Positions 1 to 10,574 of a stretch of 64,000 nucleotides of DNA are shown piece by piece. Source of the stretch: Actinernus sp. WN-2022. Its lineage: Eukaryota; Cnidaria; Anthozoa; Actiniaria; Actinernidae. The stretch lies in assembly GCA_030867875.1 (NCBI GenBank), contig JAOWCC010000809.1, positions 558,001-622,000 on the forward strand, written 5' to 3'. Under the pieces are notes generated by a model that was given only the letters and a program-made list of their open reading frames with translations, ran no database searches and had not been told where the DNA came from. Made by a program: the position numbers and the translations under genes. The first letter of the stretch is position 1. Every line of letters begins with the position of its first letter.

Positions 1-119
1 CAGAGGGAGGAAAACTGGAGAACCTGGAGAAAAACCCTTGGAGCAAAGAACTCAACTCACTTACATGTATGGCACCACATCCAGGAAACAAACCTGGGCC
101 ACAGAGATGAGAGGTGAAG
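1..119. repeat. End of a dispersed repeat
   Basis: The first ~48 bases closely resemble 34988-35031, which lies inside the 1548-bp Mutator-like element (shared words include GGGAGGAAAAC and CTTGGAGCAA). It is therefore the edge of a dispersed repeat cut by the window start. No coding function can be supported. Confidence 0.5.
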
Positions 120-556
120 CCTCTTAAATACTAAATTTAAGTAAATTACTAAATTCTAGCTGAGTATGAAAGTTCAAAGGCGAAAAAAGCCCATCTTATT
201 TCAAGGGGTACAGGTATATTGCTAGTCATGAAGTTACTACAATGTACAGTGCCGTGCAAAAAGATTTCAACGGGGGAAGTGATATATCCCCTGAAAAACA
301 GATATATCCCCTGAAAAAAGATATTTCCCTTTTGGGCGAAGTTTTAGGGGATACAATGTATATCCCTTTCTTCAAAAGAGATAAATCCCTTAGGGGATAT
401 TTCTTCAAAAGGGACATTTCCTTTTTGAAAAAGGATATATCTCTTTTGAAAAGAGATATTTCCCTTAGGAGATATTTCTTCAAAAGAGATATTTCCCTTT
501 TGATGAAGTGAAGTGAAATGTACCCTAACGCCTTAGTAACGGAAATATGGTATCTG

Positions 557-744
557 GTATCCTAACACTGCCGTTTATAAATTAAAGCTTCGACAGTTTA
601 TCCTACCACGGCCGTTGATAAAAGCTTTGAGAGTTTATCCTACCACGGCCGTTGATAAAAGCTTCGAGAGTTTATCCTAGAACAGCCATTTATAACAGCT
701 TCGAGAGTTTATCCTACCACGGCCGTTAATAAAAGCTTCGAGAG
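557..744 (+). repeat. 37-bp tandem repeat, left arm
   Basis: About four to five copies of a ~37-bp unit starting TTTATCCTACCACGGCCGTT and ending near CTTCGAGAG. It is the mirror image of the array at 855-1303 and forms the inner arm of the mariner-type hairpin. Confidence 0.8.
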
Positions 745-854
745 AACATTTGTTTATGATGCGATATCGAATTTTACGATGTTCTGTTAGTTTTTCAGCA
801 CAATCGTTTTTCCAACGCAAAAAGCACTTAGCCAATTAAAATTAAAACACACGC

Positions 855-1303
855 GTGGTAGGATAAACTCTCGAAGCTTTTATTAACGGCCGTGGTAGGA
901 TAAACTCTTGAAGCATTTTATAAACGACTGTGTTAAGGATAAACCAGCTCTCGAAGCTTTTATCAACGGCCGTGGTAGGATAAACTCTTGAAGCTTTTAT
1001 AAACAACTGTGTTAAGGATAAACCGGCTATCGAAGCTGTTATAAACGGCTCTGTTAGGATAAACTCTCAAAGCTTTTATTAACGGCTGTGTTAAGGATAA
1101 ACTCTCGAAGCTTTTATAAATGGCCATTGCAAAGGCCAAACAACAACAGCTTGTGTTGACTTCTTGAAGCTTTCATTAAACTGCTGTGTTATGATAAATT
1201 CTCGAAGCATTTATTAATGGCCCTGTTAGGATAAATTCTCGAAGCTTTTATAAATTCTCGAAGCTTTCATTAATGGCCGTGCTAGGATAAACTATCGAAG
1301 CTT
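855..1303 (-). repeat. 37-bp tandem repeat, right arm, expanded
   Basis: At least nine to ten imperfect inverted copies of the left-arm unit (CTCTCGAAGCTTTTAT, AACGGCCGTG, GGATAAA). Copy number is about twice that of the left arm, so the two arms expanded independently after the palindrome formed. Confidence 0.8.
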
Positions 1304-1514
1304 TCACAAGGGATATTTCCCCAAAGAGATATATCCCTTTTCAAAAGGGAAATTTCCCCAAAGGGATATTTCCCCAAAGAGATGTATCCCTTTTCAAAAG
1401 GGAAATTTCACTTCACAAAAAAGGATATATCCCTTTTAAAGGATATATCCCCAGAGATATATCCCCAAGGATATATCCCCAATTAGCATTGAAATCTTTT
1501 TGCATGGCACTGTA

Positions 1515-2106
1515 AATGTAGTTGCAAGTTGTATTTTTTTAATGTACGGTTAGGATTTGGATTAGCGGGGATGTATTTCTAAAACCCAAAATTAGTGACT
1601 AGCTCTAAACACCCTAACTTAGTTAGCCACCCATTGTTGATGGTTAGGGTACTTTTAAATTTGCATTAGTTCATGTATATGTAGGAAGAATGGAGAAGCA
1701 TGTGTTGTTTAGTGATCTAGCCCTAAAAACATACCCATATTACTGACTAGCTCTAAACACCATAAATTCGGTGAGCTAAATGAGTGAGCACCCGTTGTTT
1801 ACCCATTGTTGACGGCACAGGCTTTCCAGACTCGACGTATATTTCCTGCTTATTAGTCTGTTGGGTTACCTGTGGTTTATCGATTAGTTTCATAAAGATC
1901 TCAGAAGAGTTTATATAACTGCTTTGTGTGAATTCTCTTTTCCGATTCCTACGAAATGAATCTTCAATAATAAAAGATTGATACTTAATGAAGTTATGTG
2001 AGTGGTTTTTTGGCAATTTGGGGCCTTCTAAAGCAATTTATTAGGATTCGAAATTTCGACCGTTGGCCGCAGTTCTAAAAAATTGATCAAGGTAGGCAAC
2101 TCGACC
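1515..2106. other. No gene recognised; degenerate repeats
   Basis: Two degenerate copies of a phrase containing TGACTAGCTCTAAACACC occur near 1597 and 1743, each followed by CCCATTGTTGA-like sequence. A minus-strand open frame at 1753-2016 (87 codons) resembles no family I know. Confidence 0.4.
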
Positions 2107-2613
2107 TCACCAAAGCACAGACTTACCTCGAAGATCACTCAAAAATTGACACTTTTCATCCTCGCTATTGTTATTGAAGTAATTATTACAGAAGGATATT
2201 TTGCTAATCCCTAATAGGTGATTTAATTTGTTTCTATAAAATTTATATTTAGAATGATAATATGCTGAGCCAGTTTTAAGGTACTTCTTAAATAGTTTAT
2301 TCTTTATATTCATAGACACTCTAACAGCAGGGGTGATCCATGGTTTAGCCATTTGTTTAATTTCTTTCTTACTTAGCTGTCTTACCGGGATGTGTTTATC
2401 AATAATGATGTATGATATTTTAGAATAAAATGAGTCAAATATTTCATTAACATCATTAGTCTCTGGCAGCTGTGAACTCCAATCAACAGCCTTAACTTCT
2501 TCAATTAATAAAGATTCATTCAAGTGTGAATAATCTCTCTTGTAAATTGACTTGGAAGATTGGAGAGTTTATTAATAATCAAGAAGTTAGGAAGATGGTC
2601 AGTGAGGTCATGT
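2107..2613 (-). pseudogene. LINE remnant: end of endonuclease and linker to RT
   Basis: Read on the minus strand from about 2613, the translation begins with the last endonuclease motif (LTDHLP, equivalent to SDHLPV in the full element at 3590). After one frameshift near 2560 it continues as a 138-codon open frame containing KPWITPAVR, matching KPWISKCL in the linker of the neighbouring LINE. Catalytic RT motifs are absent. It is a truncated fragment of a related but distinct non-LTR element, in the opposite orientation to the intact copy 1 kb away. Confidence 0.75.
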
Positions 2614-3390
2614 AAGATATACACTGCCCACTGTAGTTGTATTGTATTTGTATTTTGTCTTTGAAAAGCCTTTTTAAGGAAAATGAATAAAAGTATGCAA
2701 GTATGTAATAGAGTAGCGAAGGAAGTTTCTTTCTCACCTTTAATTTTGGCTTTGAAAATTATGTGACAGTCTCGTCCAAGCGATATTTATTACGGCCATT
2801 CGCATCGGATTGTCGACAACAAACCACATGTACACGCCAGCCTACGGACTCACTGCTGGGCAGGGAAACCATTCTTGTGATTTCTGAAAAGGAGAAGTCA
2901 ATGATTAGAATTTTATTTAACTTCCAAGGCAAATTCAGCATTTCCCGCCGTCGAGATTGCGAGTCGACTTGCAGCTCGCCTCAAAACTAAACGTAAAATT
3001 GAAAGCCAAACGCTTTACACTATGGCATAAAACAGCAAAGACTTACCTGCGTGTATAGGAAACAAGTATTCGGTGTGGAAATAACGTAGAGGAAGAGGAA
3101 ATTTTGAATCATTTCGAAGAACAAGTCAGCCACACAAAACTCAACTGAGCGACCACTAGTACCCAGTCCTAAACACGTGTCATTCCACAGGGAATTCAAG
3201 AGCGCTGTATGATCCGCTGGCCGGAAGAACGAATCGAAGGCTCAACTTGCTTTGAATTAGACCTTTCGGCGTAAAATAAAATCGCATACGTGTGATGTTT
3301 TGCCGCGGTGTAGCTTATATGTTCGCATTTCACTTCTCGCTCCACAGGTAGCTCAAACTTACGATCTGCATAATATCAGAAGTCCATAAG
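2614..3390. other. No gene recognised
   Basis: Overlapping open frames at 2759-2941 (minus) and 2763-2990 (plus) are under 80 codons and mirror each other. A minus-strand CAG|GTAAGT donor-like sequence lies at 3042-3050 without a recognisable exon. Confidence 0.3.
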
Positions 3391-3520
3391 CAATTATTGA
3401 ATTCGGTTTTCGCATGATAGCGAAAATTATCAAGAATCTGCTGAAGCCGAAGGCGGAGGATAACACAGATCGAGGTGTTGATAATTTTCTCCATCATGCG
3501 AAAACCGAATGCAATAATCT
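3391..3520. repeat. Foldback repeat, ~40-bp arms
   Basis: TTCGGTTTTCGCATGAT with GAAAATTATCAA near 3400-3438 is mirrored by TTGATAATTTTC with ATCATGCGAAAACCGAA near 3478-3510. The ~40-bp loop contains GAAGCCGAAGGCGGAGG. It has the structure of a small MITE; no target duplication could be fixed. Confidence 0.75.
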
Positions 3521-3589
3521 TGGGGTTTTCACGGTATTTTAAGACATTCTCCCATTTTCTATTAACTGTATTACATTTGCATGTAAACC

Positions 3590-4789
3590 TTGAACAATGC
3601 TGTTGTTATGATGTTTAGTGAGCTTCCATTTTACAATCTTACTAGTGAAGAACTTGTAAAAGAAACAGGAGCCTGGGTTCACAATTCAGCTAATCTAATG
3701 CTTGACTCTAGAGATCTGTTCAAAAACATTATCGAAAGTCCAGAAAAGGCAAATGATTGTAATGAAAATTTTGTTCATGATTTCACAGAATCTAAATATC
3801 ATACTATAAAGCAATCTGGCTCTAGGTTTTCCAATATTAAGCATAAAGGATTCTCAATATTACATTGCAATATCCGCAGTTTACCGAAAAATTTGACTTT
3901 ATTAAGTGATGTCTTGCTAACAGTAAAAGAGTTACCGAATATCATAGCTATTACTGAAACAAAGCTTACTGAAAATAGTCAACACAATATCTCGATTCCA
4001 GGTTATAATTTCTTAGGAGTGAACTCTAAAACCTTAGCGGGAGGTGTAGGGTTCTATGTATTGGAAGGCATTAATTTCAGAAGAAGAAACGACTTAGACC
4101 TTGGTCTTTCTGAGGGTCTTGAAAATTGTTGGATCGAAATTCCAAGAACGAAACAAAAGAGCATCGTCATTGGCTGTATTTATAGGCACCCATCGCAAAA
4201 TCGCGAGCGCTTCCACGAAGCTCTTAAATGTAAATTAGAAATGTTAAACAGTGAAGGATGTGAAGCTTATATAACCGGTGATATAAATATTGATTTTTTT
4301 AAATATAACTCAGACAACCAAACATCAGATTACCTTGATATGCTACTAAATCTAGGTTATTTGCCATTGATTACTAAAGCAACCAGAGTCACTAACCATA
4401 CTGCTACGCTCATTGACCATATCTATACAAACTTTCCGCAAAAAGTCATGAAATCTGGAATTTGCCTTGCTGATATATCCGATCACTTGCCTGTTTTTTG
4501 TACTATAGCAAATAAACTTCCGATAGTAAAGGAGAGCAGATATTATAGAGATTTTTCCAGTTTCAGCAATGAACTATTTATTGATGATCTTAATAGCATA
4601 AATTTTAGTAATCTTGTTAGCTCAGATGTTAATCAGAGTATGAATACGATTGTTGATACTTTAAAAGAAATTACTGATAAACATGCCCCCATAAAGAAAA
4701 CCTCTAACGCACAACAACGGCTGTTGAGAAAGCCCTGGATATCAAAGTGCTTGTTAATTTCAATTAAAAAAAAGACAACAAATGTTTAA
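3590..4789 (+). CDS. LINE endonuclease domain (EEP/APE-like)
   Basis: This 399-codon frame encodes the DNA-nicking endonuclease that starts target-primed reverse transcription. All family motifs are visible in order: HCNIRSL (N94), TETKL (E123), AGGVGFYV (150-157), YRHP (Y199), GDINID (D231, N233), TLIDHIYTN (273-281) and SDHLPV (D298, H299). About 90 residues precede the domain and ~100 linker residues follow. The frame ends at 4789, eight bases after the RT frame has opened at 4782 in another register. In related elements both domains lie in one protein, so one small frameshift near 4780 is the only evident lesion. Promoter and true start are not determined. Confidence 0.85.
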   Translation: MNNAVVMMFSELPFYNLTSEELVKETGAWVHNSANLMLDSRDLFKNIIESPEKANDCNENFVHDFTESKYHTIKQSGSRFSNIKHKGFSILHCNIRSLPKNLTLLSDVLLTVKELPNIIAITETKLTENSQHNISIPGYNFLGVNSKTLAGGVGFYVLEGINFRRRNDLDLGLSEGLENCWIEIPRTKQKSIVIGCIYRHPSQNRERFHEALKCKLEMLNSEGCEAYITGDINIDFFKYNSDNQTSDYLDMLLNLGYLPLITKATRVTNHTATLIDHIYTNFPQKVMKSGICLADISDHLPVFCTIANKLPIVKESRYYRDFSSFSNELFIDDLNSINFSNLVSSDVNQSMNTIVDTLKEITDKHAPIKKTSNAQQRLLRKPWISKCLLISIKKKTTNV

Positions 4790-6731
4790 ATCTCACTTCC
4801 TCAGTAAGGATCTAGACAAAGTAAAACAATATAAGATATATAATAACAAACTAAACAAACTTAAAGAATCAGCGAAAAAAATATATTTCACATCTCAATT
4901 TAACCTACATAAAGAAAATATAAAAGCAACCTGGAGCTTGATAGGCATGCTAATCAACAGGAAAAAGAAGTCTTGCATTTCTATAAATAAATTGTTCTAT
5001 AATAACAGGTGTTATACGGATAAGAAAGACGTTTGCGAACAACTTAATTCTCACTTTATTAATATTGGTCCCAACCTAGCTGCGCAAATACCAACTTACG
5101 ATAATTCTAACCCTACTCGATATATTAAAAGGTCATTTAGAAATAGTTTTATGTTCCGTGCTATACATGTTCATGAAGTGTGGGATGCAGTCCAGGGTCT
5201 AAAAACCAATAAATTAACTATTGGTGTTCCACAAAAATGTATCAAATTGGCTGTGGACCACATCAGCGAAGCCCTGACAGCAGTCTTTAATCTCTCTCTC
5301 GAACAAGGTATTATGCCAGATATCCTTAAAATATCCCGAGTAACCCCAGTAGACAAAGGTGGCGAAATAACGGATCCATCTAACTTTCGCCCCATTTCTA
5401 CGCTCTCCTCCTTTACACAAATCTTTGAAAAGCTAGTCTACTCACAAATTATAAATTACTTGGAAAAGCATGAAATACTAAGCAAATTCCAATTTGGTTT
5501 TCGGAAGGGTAGATCAACGGAACAGGCTATAGTGGAAATAACTGATAATCTTAAAAAAGCAATTGATAATAATCTTTTTACGTGTGGGGTATTTCTAGAC
5601 TTCTCAAAGGCATTTGATACGGTAAACCACAAAATCTTGCTGAAGAAATTAGAGGCGTACGGTATAAGAGGAACCCCTTTACAATGGTTTATTAGCTACC
5701 TCTCAAATAGGCAACAATATGTATATTTAAATAATATGGAATCACCAAAACAAACAATGGTATGTGGCATCCCACAGGGAAGCTCTTTAGGTCCGCTTTT
5801 ATTCCTAATCTATATTAACGACATTTCAAACTGCTCGGATAAATTATCCTTTCGAATATTTGCTGACGACACCAACGTATTTGCATCGTCTCCCTCCATC
5901 AGCGATCTTGAAACACTTGTTAATGAAGAGCTTGCCAACATAAAAAAATGGTGCGATATAAATAAATTATCTATAAACATTAAGAAAACGAATTTTATGA
6001 TAATTAAATCTCCCAGGAAAAAAGGAATTGAAAACATAAATATCAAATTAACAAATAAAGATGGAACATATAAGTCTCTAGAAAAAAGGGACCATATTAA
6101 ATATCTGGGAGTGTTAATTGACGACAAGCTCACATGGAAATACCATATAGCTTACACTTGCTCCAGAATTGCCCGAAATATTGGCATCTTTTATAAATTA
6201 AGGCATTACATGTCTCTAGCCCAACTAAAACAACTATACTATAGCCTTATCTACCCCTACATTTCATATGCTATCCTCGCATGGGGAAGTGCCTATAAAA
6301 CACAAATTAAAAAAGTTCAAACGAAACAAAATATAGTGATAAGAGTTATGTTTTTTGCTGTTACCCATGGGCCTAACACAGAAAGTGCTCTACCCCTTAT
6401 GAATCTGTTAAATATTCTCTCCGTTAATGCTATTTACAATTTACAAGCCCTCAAATTTGCTCATAAGTGGCATAGAAATGAGTTACCTAATATATTTCAA
6501 AACTATTTTCAGTATGCTAGTGAAGTCCATTCTTATAGTACGCGATATGCCACCAACAAAAATTTCTATAAATCACGCACAAGAACCAACATTGGAAAAC
6601 AATCTGTATCATCAGCAACAGTTGATCTTTGGCAAGAACTTCCCAGTCATTTAAAAAATCTCACCAATTTCACATTTCCTAAAAAAGTAAAACAATTTCT
6701 AATTCAAAAGCAATTTAAATCAAACCTTTAA
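4782..6731 (+). CDS. LINE reverse transcriptase
   Basis: A 649-codon frame, probably the C-terminal half of the polyprotein whose N-terminal half ends at 4789. RT motifs run in order: RVTPVDKGGE (186-195), NFRPIS (201-206), FGFRKGRST (238-246), the first catalytic Asp in FLDFSKAFDTVNH (D273), IPQGSSLGPLLFLIYINDI (330-348), and FADDTNVF with catalytic D362 and D363. The thumb and C-terminal region follow to position 649. There is no RNase H domain, consistent with CR1/L2-like elements. RIGVP-type substitutions aside, the catalytic residues are intact, so this copy is young compared with the other retroelements here. The first Met is arbitrary because the reading frame continues from upstream. 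Confidence 0.88.
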   Translation: MFKSHFLSKDLDKVKQYKIYNNKLNKLKESAKKIYFTSQFNLHKENIKATWSLIGMLINRKKKSCISINKLFYNNRCYTDKKDVCEQLNSHFINIGPNLAAQIPTYDNSNPTRYIKRSFRNSFMFRAIHVHEVWDAVQGLKTNKLTIGVPQKCIKLAVDHISEALTAVFNLSLEQGIMPDILKISRVTPVDKGGEITDPSNFRPISTLSSFTQIFEKLVYSQIINYLEKHEILSKFQFGFRKGRSTEQAIVEITDNLKKAIDNNLFTCGVFLDFSKAFDTVNHKILLKKLEAYGIRGTPLQWFISYLSNRQQYVYLNNMESPKQTMVCGIPQGSSLGPLLFLIYINDISNCSDKLSFRIFADDTNVFASSPSISDLETLVNEELANIKKWCDINKLSINIKKTNFMIIKSPRKKGIENINIKLTNKDGTYKSLEKRDHIKYLGVLIDDKLTWKYHIAYTCSRIARNIGIFYKLRHYMSLAQLKQLYYSLIYPYISYAILAWGSAYKTQIKKVQTKQNIVIRVMFFAVTHGPNTESALPLMNLLNILSVNAIYNLQALKFAHKWHRNELPNIFQNYFQYASEVHSYSTRYATNKNFYKSRTRTNIGKQSVSSATVDLWQELPSHLKNLTNFTFPKKVKQFLIQKQFKSNL

Positions 6732-6995
6732 CTGCCAATGTTTGTTATTGTATGTGTCTGTATTTTCTTGTTCGTATTTTGTTTTATTTGTGTCACTACA
6801 TTAATAATGTATCTTTACATGGCTAGGAGCTAACTAGAAAACCTTTGTTTATTTAGCCCCTAGACACCTTTAATATGTATATTGTACCTTTGTCATTGAC
6901 TTTTTCATATTTTGCTACTTTTTTTCTTTCAAACAAGGAACTGTAAATATAATAATAGGTGTGAAATAAAAGGATTTGTTGTTGTTGTTGTTGTG
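6732..6995 (+). other. LINE 3' UTR with (TTG)6 tail
   Basis: Untranslated tail of the LINE, containing a short inverted element (GGCTAGGAGCTAACTAG ... TTAGCCCC near 6820-6865) that could be the RNA structure recognised by the RT. It ends in TTG repeats at 6976-6993. Confidence 0.5.
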
Positions 6996-8210
6996 GCGTC
7001 ATCAAAAACCTAAAATCTAGACCTACAAAGCTGTTTTTGTATATATTCTAGACATCGATAATAAAAGTCTACACAGAAAATTTCAGATCGATGGGGTGTA
7101 TTCTATTCTTCCGGAGTAAATCGAAATCTCATAGGTCAGGTCTCGGAGTCTCGATTTTTTTTTACTTTGCCCGTTCTTTTTGGAGAGGGTCTCGGAGTCT
7201 CGAATTCTTTTTTGGATCTCGAAGTCTCATATTGTTTTGGGGGAGTGTTTCGGAGTCGTGTCTTTTACTCTTTTTATTAGCTCTTATTGTTTTGTTTTGG
7301 CGGCCTTTGCATGTTTTTTATAAGGTACGAGAACGACAGCTAATTGGTTGAATAAAGAATAACATGACTTTTGGAGGGCAAATTGTTTATTTGCGCCAGC
7401 GTAGTGCCATTTACGACCACAGGCAACCCAAGCATGCCATGGCACTACCACAGGCAGCCCAAGCATGCCATGGTACTACCACAGGCAGCCCAAGCATGCC
7501 ATGGCACTACAAGGTCGCAAATGAACAATATGTCCCGACAAAAGTCATTTTATTATCATTATTATCAATATACAAGGCCACATAATATCGAAACAATTTT
7601 ATTGTGCGAATTTCAATAGTACAAGTGTGCAATGAATTCGAAGATTACTTCAAATATATTTAACTGTCGTTTCTAGAAACTACCAACCCACTAAATCCAC
7701 TTCCGTGACTGTATTAATTAAAAATAGCTAAAAAATCTCTGAAAATAATTATTTACCTTCGGCATAGAATTTTCTTTAATAGAATTTTCCTCGCACCATT
7801 TCTTGAAGTAACCCTAACCCTGGAAGTCAATGCTCTCTTTGTATTTTCCGCCTGAGCTTTTTCTTCTAGCTTATCCCCAAATCAGAATTTTGACTGCTTA
7901 TTTCTTCCATTTTAAGTGATAAAATAGGCTTTGATTTTGTTTTTATCGATGCGCTTTCGTTCTACGAGAAACTGCAGTTCGAAATTTGCACTTAAATGTA
8001 TCGGATGACGAACCGAGAACCAATCAGCTGCAGGGCTGATAATGCATTTGCCGCCCTCAGAGCGTACTGAGTGTTTCGTTACAATAAACGTACTACAATA
8101 ACAACAGTCTCGAACTCGGATTTTGAAAACGGACGAGCTCCAGCTCGGCGGAATTTGAAATCTCAAAGTCTCAGGCTCGAATTTCAAATCGTTTCAAAGT
8201 ATGTATTTCC
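6996..8210. other. No gene recognised; simple and dispersed repeats
   Basis: 7136-7230 holds three degenerate copies of GGTCTCGGAGTCTCGA-like sequence. Frames of 60-91 codons here (7091-7351, 7912-8187) are low-complexity or unrecognisable. Copies of the phrase CTCAAAGTCTCAGGCTCGA occur near 8160. Confidence 0.35.
7419..7511. repeat. 31-bp tandem repeat, three copies
   Basis: Three near-identical 31-bp units containing CAGGCAGCCCAAGCATGCCA, with GCATGCCAT spaced exactly 31 bp. The phrase CAGGCAGCCCAAGC also begins the inner inverted arm at 11263, so the unit may derive from a transposon end. Confidence 0.85.
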
Positions 8211-8531
8211 CTGGAATTGAATCACCAGTGTCACGATTCTGATTGGTTGGTATAGACAATGGCAAAATCACGCTATGTCACGCGCCGCTGCGAATTTCCT
8301 TTTCGATTGAAATAAATAAAATGTTGCTTTATAAAAATATAACATCAAACTTAACCATGTAATACTGAAGTATAGTTTTAAAGCAATTTCGGCTCGTGAT
8401 ATCGTGCAAATACGCCGATGCAAGCGGATTACTCACGGACTTCTACTTCTGTCACATCTTTTGATTTCTTGTCCGCCTGACACATTTTCAAAACTTTGGG
8501 CATGAATACTAGTCGTGACACTGCTCCTTTA
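8211..8531. repeat. Possible short MITE
   Basis: AGTGTCACGA near 8230 is mirrored by TCGTGACACT near 8513-8522, giving 10-bp inverted ends about 300 bp apart. Both lie next to AT-rich flanks. Short arms make this weak. Confidence 0.3.
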
Positions 8532-8872
8532 AGCACAGCAACGTCTATACTCTAAACAAACAAGGCGTGTCAATCATATTATGTGACGTCATCGGTCACG
8601 TGATTAAGCAGAAAATCATGGCTGAGGCGGCCGTGGGAGCTTGCTAATTATTGCTAATTTATTCAATTTGAAGTTCAAGTATAGCGATACGTCGAACTTG
8701 TATATAAACAATTAACGTCCTTTACATATTTGCATATTTAATGAACCTAGCGATTTGGGCCTCACAAAGTACATCAAATGTCTCATTCTACTACCAAATC
8801 ACATCACGGAACATACCCGGAATCAAAACCTGGAACATACCGGAACACCCGAAACATATACATCCCTAAAGC

Positions 8873-9308
8873 TTCCCTACTAGCAGAGGTCTCTCTCTCT
8901 CTGGGTACGAGTCTGAACTCTGCCGACAACCTCGTTCCCAGGGGTCTTTACGCGCCTAATCAAAGATGGCGTCGAAAGTACCCCTGGTACAGGCTGGTTG
9001 GATTCGGCCACTGATTGGCTAGACGTTTCGCGCGCGCTGATTGGAGAATTTCGAATAGCGCGTGCATTTCTCTGTCGCGCATGCGTGAAGTTTCCTTGGT
9101 AACAAGTTACGCTATCTTACGTGTACTTATGAGCGCACGAACCAACTGTAAAAAAAAACTGACGCGTACAGCTATTTCCGGTAAAACGTGTTTTGGGAAC
9201 TGGTTTGACTCGTCCATGAATGTGGACGGCAAGCGTCGGATGTCGGCAGAGGTCTTTCCCTCGCCTTCCATTTTACCAAGACAGAGAGAGACCTCTGCTA
9301 GCAGGGAA
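8873..9308. mobile_element. MITE with 9-bp target duplication (Mutator-like)
   Basis: The left end TTCCCTACTAGCAGAGGTCT is mirrored at the right (AGACCTCTGCTAGCAGGGAA). Flanks CCCTAAAGC (8864-8872) and CCCTAGAGC (9309-9317) are a 9-bp direct duplication with one mismatch, typical of Mutator-like elements. No transposase is present. A 48-bp relative with the same ends sits at 34389-34436. Confidence 0.75.
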
Positions 9309-9593
9309 CCCTAGAGCCTCTACTAGGCCTAGCCGTGAGAATCACACAGGCATCCCAGTCACTTTTAAACGAGCTCCGGCAACTTCTGCAATTACGTCAT
9401 GCCGCTGACGCTAAATGACGTGTAACTATTTCATCGCCTAAAATAGCTTGCAGCGAAGTATAATGTTTTAGTTGCTCGCTCCGAATTTTAACCTACTCCG
9501 CTTTTGGCCCCAGTAAACGTCCATGGATAGTCTTAATATTGAAATGCATTGTGACGAATTAGACACTTGCTTTTCTGTAGACATGGCAGTAAT
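9309..9593. other. No gene recognised
   Basis: Spacer between two foldback elements; nothing supportable apart from the 9-bp duplication at 9309-9317. Confidence 0.4.
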
Positions 9594-9696
9594 GCCTATA
9601 GCTTGATTTTCAGACGGTCGAGGTCGTCCGCTCACTTCCTCCCACCTCCCCGTCTGATGGCCTTCGACAGAAACCGTGTTCTGGTCATTGTTTCAT

Positions 9697-9706
9697 TTCG
9701 ACCAAT
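9697..9706 (+). promoter_or_regulatory. CCAAT-box-like motif upstream of helicase-like exon
   Basis: GACCAATCAGAGC lies ~85 bp before the ATG of the helicase-like fragment in the left arm and is retained in inverted form in the right arm (CTCTGATTGGTC near 14015). This suggests that promoter and first exon were captured together. The role is inference. Confidence 0.35.
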
Positions 9707-9783
9707 CAGAGCAAAGGTTTCATTTTTAGAGAACTGAGGCATGCATGGAATGTCCAGTTCAGCCTGGATGAAGGTGAAGCCAA

Positions 9784-9972
9784 ATGGCGGACGATACAAA
9801 TGGACTTGATATGGCTTTGGAGAAAGCGTGCGAAACTTTCGACATTTCTGAATGATTTCCCGAACAGAGAAAGGCATTATTATACTTCGTTTCCCGGAAG
9901 GACCTTTGCTACCACAGCTGCATCTATAAGGCGACGACCAGTTCGAGAATCGAGAGAGGAAAAATTATGTAG
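9784..9972 (+). pseudogene. RecQ-like helicase N-terminal exon fragment (left arm)
   Basis: From ATG 9784 the frame reads about 23 residues (MADDTNGLDMALEKACETF at the start), meets TGA at 9853-9855, and continues in the same frame with FPEQRKALLYFVSRKDL. The spacing and the PEQ...AL....GKD-like pattern resemble the segment just before the Walker A motif of RecQ-like helicases, which I recall as multicopy in cnidarian genomes. Homology stops before the P-loop. The same fragment, differently decayed, is in the right arm (13755-13942, minus). It may be a captured host exon or a remnant of a transposon-borne helicase. Confidence 0.5.
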
Positions 9973-10222
9973 TCTTCTACAACTTCTACAGATCGTCAGA
10001 ATCACGGCTCTTTCATGCACTGCAGAATATGTTCTACAGCTTCAAACTTATAGAAACAGAACGTGGAGAAACATGTTGTCCTCAGATGTGTACCGGGGAA
10101 ATCTGATAGGAAGCGCTATCGATATCGCGATGTTTATCAATCTACTAGCTACGTATGGAGAGGGATTCTGGACAAAAATAGCATTAGATCGTACTGTATA
10201 GTGGTGTATTCCATCGAGCCGC

Positions 10223-10574
10223 CATACCACTATGTCAAACCGTAGTCCATTATATCGAACCGTCATGCCATTATATCAAACTGTAGTCCCATTATATTGA
10301 ACCGTCATGCCATTATGTCAAACCGTAGTCCCATTATGTCAAATCGTCATGCCATTATATCAAACCGTCATGCCATTATGTCAAACCGTAGTCCCATTAT
10401 GTCAAACCGTCATGCCATTATATCAAACCGTCATGCCATTATATCAAACCGTCATGCCATTATATCAAACCGTCATGCCATTATATCAAACCGTCATGCC
10501 ATTATTTCAAACCGTCATGCCATTATGTCAAACCGTCATTCCATTATGTCAAATCGTAGGCCATTATGTCAAAT
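10223..10574 (+). repeat. 21-bp tandem array, left copy
   Basis: About 16-17 units of CCATTATGTCAAACCGTCATG with AC/GT and ATATC/ATGTC variants. Because 21 is a multiple of three, long frames of seven-residue repeats (such as MPLYQTV) stay open; they are artefacts. It is mirrored at 12770-13055. Confidence 0.92.

Larger units (their letters stand above)
247..1512. mobile_element. Non-autonomous Tc1/mariner-type foldback element
   Basis: The ends are inverted copies: CAGTGCCGTGCAAAAAG at 247 and its complement, with one mismatch, ending at 1512. TA flanks both sides (245-246 and 1513-1514), the target duplication of the Tc1/mariner superfamily, whose ends often begin CAGTG. The interior is layered. 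Purine/pyrimidine-rich repeats containing GATATATCCC and GATATTTCCC occupy 280-510 and, inverted, 1305-1480. A ~37-bp unit containing CCACGGCCGTT and AAGCTTCGAGAG is tandem at 557-744 and inverted and more expanded at 855-1303. There is no transposase. The element is one long imperfect hairpin of 1266 bp. Open frames inside it (242-511 and its antisense) are products of the repeats. Confidence 0.85.
3540..6995 (+). mobile_element. Nearly full-length non-LTR retrotransposon (CR1/L2/Jockey-like)
   Basis: Two overlapping frames encode an APE-type endonuclease followed by a reverse transcriptase, the order of the CR1, L2, Rex and Jockey groups. The 3' end is a short simple repeat, six TTG units at 6976-6993, rather than poly(A), which is usual for CR1/L2-type elements. 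An AATAAA-like motif (GAAATAAAAG) lies just upstream. A gag-like ORF1 with a zinc knuckle is not seen, so the 5' end may be truncated. The 5' boundary is a guess. Confidence 0.8.

Noticed and set aside
2759..2990. Small gene on either strand
   Set aside because: Two overlapping opposite-strand frames under 80 codons with no recognisable motif or splice support.
10223..10574. CRISPR-like array
   Set aside because: Units are contiguous 21-bp repeats without unique spacers, in eukaryotic transposon DNA.
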